From Saccharomycopsis fibuligera x Saccharomycopsis cf. fibuligera (taxonomy: Eukaryota > Ascomycota > Saccharomycetes > Ascoideales > Saccharomycopsidaceae), in assembly GCA_001936135.1 (NCBI GenBank), contig CP012809.1, positions 3,707,501 to 3,771,500 on the forward strand: a stretch of 64,000 nt of DNA, written 5' to 3'. Below are positions 59,498 to 64,000 of this stretch, piece after piece. The notes under the pieces are model-generated. The model worked only from the letters and a program-made list of their open reading frames with translations, did not search any database and had not been told where the DNA came from. Positions within the stretch are counted from its first letter, which is position 1; the number at the start of each line of letters is the position of its first letter. Made by a program: the position numbers and the translations under genes.

Positions 59498-60052
59498 GTA
59501 TTGGTGTTATCTGGTTGTTTCAGTAATCCTAGATTTAATTTTTCATAGTGTATATGCCAAAAAAAAAAAAAAAAAATATAGAACGCGGTTCTCAGACTCT
59601 CAACCTTTTAATCGTAAGCAAGAATCCAAGAGTTTACTTATTTGGTATTCATTGTTAGTTTGATTTCGGAGACACAGTTAGTATTTCCATTTGTTTATTG
59701 CCCTTGCCGGTACTTGGACAAGCATTAAGAGACTACATTAGAGCATATAATAACTGTGTGCAGCATTCAACAACAGTAGTTGGATCGATCGGCTGGGTAC
59801 CTACCAGCTGAAATGTGTAGCCTTTATATATATATAAAGCGGCATATATGTCGATTATCATAATTCCCCTCGCGCCATGCACATACTACAAATATCGAAA
59901 ACAAAAGCAGAATTAAAAAAAAGCATTACATGAACCTCACTTCATAGTATTAATTAAAACATTATAAAGAAATTTTATTCTGTCAAAAGATCACACATAA
60001 AAGATAACAATCATGCACAAAAAGCTAAACATTTAATTAACTAAAAACACAT
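59498..60052. other. Region downstream of RPL31
   Basis: 555 bp without a gene. Contains an A run (59559-59577) and a TATATATATATA stretch (59825-59837). It includes the 3' end of the RPL31 transcript, which is read leftwards. Confidence 0.6.
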
Positions 60053-61094
60053 TTACTCGTCATCTTCTTCAATGACAACGGTTTCCAAACCTTTAGCAGA
60101 AGCAACTTCGACTGGTTCAACGTAAGAGTACAATTTTTCCTTAGCGTCTTCTTCTTCATTTCTCTTTCTGGAGATTCTGATTCTCATTCTGTATTGAACA
60201 CCTTGAACACCTCTTTTCCAGATGGCTTGGTTAAGTTTTGGGTCCAATCTGACATCAGTGGTCTTCATGTGCAAGTAAGCAAATTTCTTGATTTCCTTGA
60301 CAGCCTTTGGAGCTCTCTTTTTGAAGGAAACACCATGCAACTAGAGATAAAAAGTTAGTAATTGTAACTTCAAGCTAGAGTATATGTAATCGTTGGTGGT
60401 TCATAGCATAGTAGTATTGGAGAATGGGGACACAGCCGCTATGGGTGAAAACTTTTGTAAGGCGAACGAACGAACGAACGAACAGCCTCTGCTAAACTCT
60501 TTGGTTGGCTATCTCAGAGCATTAGAACACAGTAATTAGTTCAAGTTAGCATTGTTCAGCCAATGTTGTGAATTCTACAGCCAGTACTTCTTGCCAATTA
60601 AAAGGTTTTTGAAAGGGAAAAAAACCATTAAACAGTAGTTTTAATATCTTCACTTTGCCTTGCTGTTGACGATGACATGAACTTTCTTATCTTCTCTGGA
60701 ACGCTCTTTGAGAGTTGTGTCGTGTTTTGTCTTGTCCTGTCTTTTCTTGTTTATTACAGTTGTTTGCTATAGTACGATATTTCTTGTACATTGGCTTATA
60801 ATAATAATAGCCTTTTAGTTTGTTTGTTGTTCTTCGATATACTGGTATTCTTGCACTCCTGATCAATATTAACATGGTTTCTCTGTTATTACTTTGCATT
60901 GCCCACGAGCTAGATTGACGATAATTCCTTCCTGTAAATTTTTCACCATGATAATTTTTTACTTTTTTTTTTTTTTACCACCAATACTAAAACGCAAACC
61001 CAACAACAACAATGGAATAACTTACTCTTTTGTGCAAGTTGATGGTGTATTCACGGGTGACGACGTCCTTAAGAGCACTTCTTTGGGTAGACAT
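60053..61094 (-). CDS. RPL31: Ribosomal protein eL31 (Rpl31), two exons
   Basis: Exon 1 is 61094-61026 and codes 23 residues ([23 protein letters not shown]). The intron (61025-60341, 685 bp) starts GTAAGT, has TACTAAC near 60360-60354 and ends CTAG. Exon 2 is 60340-60053 ([20 protein letters not shown] and onward), 95 residues plus stop. The joined protein has 118 residues with the eL31 blocks [19 protein letters not shown] and [20 protein letters not shown]. eL31 sits at the exit tunnel of the large subunit and contacts the nascent-chain complex RAC/Zuotin. It ends in an acidic VIEEDDE tail as other fungal proteins do. The intron splits the gene after residue 23, in phase 0. It holds a CGAA tetranucleotide repeat (60461-60482). 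Confidence 0.96.
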
Positions 61095-61324
61095 TTTGTA
61101 CTTGATGTTATATTGATCTATTAGTTCTTGCTACTTGGAACGATTCTTCAAAAAGATGCTTGAATCTCTATATTAAAACTTTTTTTTCTCTCCTCTCAAT
61201 TTTCCGACTACTTTTTTTTTTTTTTTTTTTCTTCTCCCGTGCGCAGGCCGCCAACCAGCCAGCCAGCCAGCGTGGGAACGGGCGAGCTACCACACACTGC
61301 TACAGTCTGGCTCTGGCCGGGAGC

Positions 61325-61382
61325 GAGAGAGAGAGAGAGAGAGAGGAAGGGGGGAGTGGACAAGCGAGGAGAGAGAGAGAGG
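61325..61382 (+). repeat. GA microsatellites upstream of RPL31
   Basis: A GA dinucleotide run of about 20 bases (61325-61344) and a second one (61369-61382) are separated by a G-rich stretch. They lie 230-290 bp before the RPL31 ATG in the most GC-rich part of the window's right end. Confidence 0.85.
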
Positions 61383-61552
61383 CGGCACAGCAGCACCACC
61401 GTCCCCCACCACCGTCCCACCGTCCGCTATCCGCAGCACCAGCGTGTGTACTGCAAACTGCGGAAAAAAAACGGTACTGGTTACGTTCCACGCGCACAAC
61501 GGCAGTGTCCGCTTTCCACAGTCACAGCTGGGTTCGCGGGGCTATTTCGCTT

Positions 61553-61562
61553 TTAGCCCTAC
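61553..61562 (-). promoter_or_regulatory. Tbf1-like site upstream of RPL31
   Basis: TTAGCCCTAC on the plus strand reads GTAGGGCTAA on the gene's strand. It resembles the TAGGGCTA/TTAGGG-type Tbf1 sites that, as I recall, drive ribosomal protein genes in Candida albicans with Cbf1. It lies about 460 bp before the ATG, rather far, so its role is uncertain. Confidence 0.35.
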
Positions 61563-61929
61563 ATACTGGCTCGTGACTATAATGTGACTTAGCTATCTCC
61601 CGTTGGTTTATTACGATTTTTAAATGCAACACTGCCCAACATGTGGCAGCAGCTTGCGGTTGGGCCCCCTCCCCCAGTTAATGTGAGCTGATTAGAGGGG
61701 AAAGCCCGTGTATTACTACCTAACCACACAATCGACTGCCAACGTAAAGTCTTGTAGCTTTGGAGCGTTGAGAGTTTTTTATTGGCCCCCTGCACTGCAG
61801 CAGTGTATAATGCCACAAAGCGTCGGAGTAGCGCTACAATCAGTCAACCTAATCAGATATAGTGCAAGCATGATCGTTATCGTAAGCAAAGCTATTTAAA
61901 GTCTTTATTTCAGCACAAGTAAAACTCGC

Positions 61930-61960
<31 letters not shown>

Positions 61961-61970
61961 AAGAATTTGC
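61563..61970. other. Intergenic region, TRAPPC12-like gene 3' end to RPL31 promoter
   Basis: 408 bp. A-rich tract at 61930-61963 just beyond the stop of the next gene. I see no gene. Confidence 0.6.
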
Positions 61971-63506
61971 TTACTCAAATCCGTATACCTTGTTAATACT
62001 CATTTTCCAACCTTCCGCAAGCAAGTCCTCTACTTCTATGCTTTTGTTTTGAACTATCTGCACAACGTTCTCGTCTTCTTGCTGATTTGTCTCTTCACTA
62101 GTCTCATTACTGCCGTCTTTTTTCTCACCATTGTCATTGGCGTTATCTATTTCTCCATCCTTGGCAGCCTCTTTTACTGCTTCATTTTCTTTCCTCTCTG
62201 TATATTGCGCCGTCCGCTCTATAGTTGTCCATTTCTTGTTGCTGCGAAACACATCCACATACTTGTCTTCTGTTCTTGTTTCCAATTCCACTTGAGCACA
62301 AAAGCAACAGATAATTCTTCCAGTGATGCGTGTTTGCTGATTAAGGCTTAACAAATCTTCCCATTTTTCAATCTTTGGTGGCTCGCTAAGTGGTTTCAAA
62401 CGTAGTACATCCTCGTTGTCTAAAATTGGGGTGATCTGCGTCAACACTTTTTGTAAACATTTTACCGATTCTGTTTTGCCAATGTTGTTGCTGTTTGCGT
62501 CATCTTCGTCTCTATTTACTTTCTCGTCCTTATCCCCGTCTTTTCTGATACAAATATTATTCACTAGCTTTAGCTTGTTGACGTAGTGCTCCGATTTAGC
62601 ATAGTCGCCCATGATGAGAGTAATTAATGCCGCAAGCAAACAGTAATGAGAATAAAATCGAATATCCACCACCTTGAACCCAGAATTATAAGCAGCAGCA
62701 GCAGCAGCAGCATCCTCGCCGTTAGCATTCGAAGCAAACTTGAGTTTCAAATTTTTGAGAAACGAATCTGCATGAGTCAAAAATGTTAGGTAGTCTCTTT
62801 TAGCAATCAAATTAGCGCTAACATTGAGACTAAGCAAGTACAAAACTACCGTTGAAGACTCCACAAGCCCCTTGTTGGTAATATCTTTGCTAGCTCTGCC
62901 TCTTAGTATCCAAAGCAAACTGTAGAGCTCCGAAGTGCAAAGCAGACTAGGACTATTGGTGCGAAGCCTAATAACTAATAACTCTAAGCTTAGCGGTAGG
63001 TCCACGGGGAAACCAATTTTCCGATTATCGCCGTGCAACAAGTGGGTCAATTTGAATAATTGAGCACTCAACTTTTTCGCTTCTTGCTTGGCTATGCTAG
63101 TGCAGTATGGATCATTAGTGAATGCAAGTAACGATAGCCTTATTTCCCAAAGCGTGTATATTATTGATGGAGGGTGACTTATGCGTGGCGAAAGGAGCAT
63201 GGCTTTGGCAAGAGCAGAAGCGCTGGTGTATGTGGTTTTGAAGCTGGGATTTTGGACTTTTTGTTGTCGAAGACCAAGCAGCACAAGATACTTGAGCCGG
63301 AGTAAGTCTTTTTGAAGGTCAATGGTGGCGCTATTTTCATTATTGTCGTTATTGGTGTTGTCTATGTTATCGGTATTATTGGCATTATCGAGGATGTAAT
63401 CAGGGATATCGGGAGGAGCCAATGGTGGAGTGGAGAGGAAAAGCTTTCTTTCCAAGAGAGAAGAATAGGCCGAGATATCGAGCTTCGTAGGCAGTGGCAG
63501 CGTCAT
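61971..63506 (-). CDS. Helical repeat protein, possibly TRAPPC12-like
   Basis: 511 residues from the ATG at 63506; the frame upstream contains only a GTG. The N-terminus has TKLDISAYSSLLERKLFLST and an Asn/Asp-rich insert (about 40-60). Then follow helical pairs (LLRLKYLVLLGLRQQKVQNP, SIIYTLWEIRLSLLAFTNDP, DIRFYSHYCLLAALITLIMG), as in TPR proteins. This order, especially 'LWEIRLSLL', reminds me of fungal relatives of TRAPPC12, a TRAPP complex subunit in ER-Golgi traffic, but no diagnostic motif is certain. The C-terminus includes ITGRIICCFCAQVELETRTE, an acidic Glu/Asn/Lys stretch and a conserved-looking SINKVYGFE end. A GCT repeat codes a short poly-Ala run (about 62695-62711). Confidence 0.72.
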   Translation of the reverse strand: MTLPLPTKLDISAYSSLLERKLFLSTPPLAPPDIPDYILDNANNTDNIDNTNNDNNENSATIDLQKDLLRLKYLVLLGLRQQKVQNPSFKTTYTSASALAKAMLLSPRISHPPSIIYTLWEIRLSLLAFTNDPYCTSIAKQEAKKLSAQLFKLTHLLHGDNRKIGFPVDLPLSLELLVIRLRTNSPSLLCTSELYSLLWILRGRASKDITNKGLVESSTVVLYLLSLNVSANLIAKRDYLTFLTHADSFLKNLKLKFASNANGEDAAAAAAAYNSGFKVVDIRFYSHYCLLAALITLIMGDYAKSEHYVNKLKLVNNICIRKDGDKDEKVNRDEDDANSNNIGKTESVKCLQKVLTQITPILDNEDVLRLKPLSEPPKIEKWEDLLSLNQQTRITGRIICCFCAQVELETRTEDKYVDVFRSNKKWTTIERTAQYTERKENEAVKEAAKDGEIDNANDNGEKKDGSNETSEETNQQEDENVVQIVQNKSIEVEDLLAEGWKMSINKVYGFE

Positions 63507-63932
63507 GGTGGGTGCGAGTTTTTGCCTAGTAGTCCTATCAATCACGCATATATCTATTTATCTATAGCTCTTCTGTGCAGAAGAATATCCACACATGTCA
63601 TGTCAATCGAATCGCCAAATGGCGATTACCAAAAGACCCCCATCGATGGTATATCTTACCTTCGCGCCTCTGGTCATCTGACATATCAGCTGACTTCTTT
63701 CCTTCCTTGATTTTTTTCTTTCTTTATTTTGGTTTTGGCGATTGGCACCGGACTGACGTTGATACTGACAGTGATGTTGATACATGCTATGTTGCACCGA
63801 TGGTACACACACTCTTTCTCGCCAACCATCCTCTGTCCCTCCCCCCACCAGCTCTTCACCTGTAGCACATACAAAAGCACCTCCTCAAGCATAACTCTTA
63901 TCCAACTTGCACCTGTTTTAGTTCTGCTTCTG
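63507..63932. other. Intergenic region at the right end
   Basis: 426 bp. No coding frame has clear protein character. It should be the promoter of the TRAPPC12-like gene. Confidence 0.55.
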
Positions 63933-63998
63933 CTACATATTTTCCAAAATTTGTTCCACTGTTGCTTCGAGGCCCTGATATTTCGCGTTTTGATGCAA
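63933..63998 (-). CDS. Possible 3' end of a further gene entering from the right edge
   Basis: On the minus strand one frame is open from the window edge to a TAG at 63935-63933. It reads 21 residues with helix-like character (QGLEATVEQILENM at the end). The two other minus-strand frames are also open for more than 30 codons, so the choice is uncertain. It would be in tandem with the TRAPPC12-like gene, 426 bp upstream of it. Confidence 0.3.
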   Translation of the reverse strand: MHQNAKYQGLEATVEQILENM

Positions 63999-64000
63999 TT

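Noticed and set aside
61160-61576. Open frames of 70-138 codons on both strands upstream of RPL31
   Set aside because: They read GA microsatellites and a T run; no family resemblance and they lie in the RPL31 promoter.
63507-63545. Longer N-terminus of the TRAPPC12-like protein
   Set aside because: It begins with GTG; the ATG at 63506 opens a plausible protein.
1-64000. CRISPR arrays, prophage, bacterial operons
   Set aside because: The window is eukaryotic (introns, yeast genes, eukaryotic tRNA); no regularly spaced repeats were seen.

Overview
The window is nuclear DNA of a budding yeast (Saccharomycotina). Genes are compact and mostly intronless, intergenic regions are A/T-rich with many long A or T runs, and the two clear introns carry yeast-type signals (GTAAGT or GTACGT donors, CTAAC branch sites). 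The yeast keeps respiratory complex I (an NDUFA12 subunit is present) and carries remnants of an L1-type, Zorro-like LINE. CTG codons are rare and sit where related proteins have polar residues, for example three places in the Dus4 gene. This points to a yeast of the CUG-Ser group (Candida, Debaryomyces and relatives); the species is not resolved.

Layout. 0-7 kb: the 3' end of an acidic tail-anchored protein gene, a PPR-like probable mitochondrial protein, the rRNA-processing helicase Dhr2 and mitochondrial TyrRS (MSY1). 7-13 kb: an unrecognised two-TM protein, complex I NDUFA12, deoxyhypusine synthase (DYS1) and methionine sulfoxide reductase A (MXR1). 13-20 kb: an acetate transporter of the Ato/Gpr1 family, a Nyv1-like vacuolar R-SNARE, histone-fold protein Dpb4 and an intron-containing tRNA-Ser(GCU). 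20-22 kb: three 5'-truncated LINE tails, one carrying the last codons of the LINE reverse-transcriptase ORF. 22-44 kb: a PDCD5 homologue (SDD2, spliced), Ubp16-like deubiquitinase, a giant DUF1765 protein, Bre1 (H2B ubiquitin ligase) and Snt1 (Set3C SANT protein). 44-57 kb: an enlarged seipin, transcription factor Sfp1, a BAP31/Yet protein, and the two tRNA-dihydrouridine synthases Dus3 and Dus4 head to head. 57-64 kb: a small single-TM NPF protein, a 2.6-kb gap with intron-like signals, spliced RPL31, a TRAPPC12-like protein and possibly the 3' end of another gene.

Several genes belong to translation and ribosome production (DHR2, MSY1, DYS1, SFP1, DUS3, DUS4, RPL31, tRNA-Ser). Their promoters show PAC/RRPE-like elements (DHR2, DYS1) or a Tbf1-like site (RPL31). 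CACGTG boxes recur upstream of genes along the window. I found no wholly new gene system. The most interesting signals are a duplicated linker motif in Dus3 whose copies differ only at silent positions, a perfect 36-bp palindrome between SFP1 and the Yet gene, the nested LINE tails, paired inverted repeats upstream of MXR1, and intron-like signals with no coding sequence near 59.2-59.5 kb.
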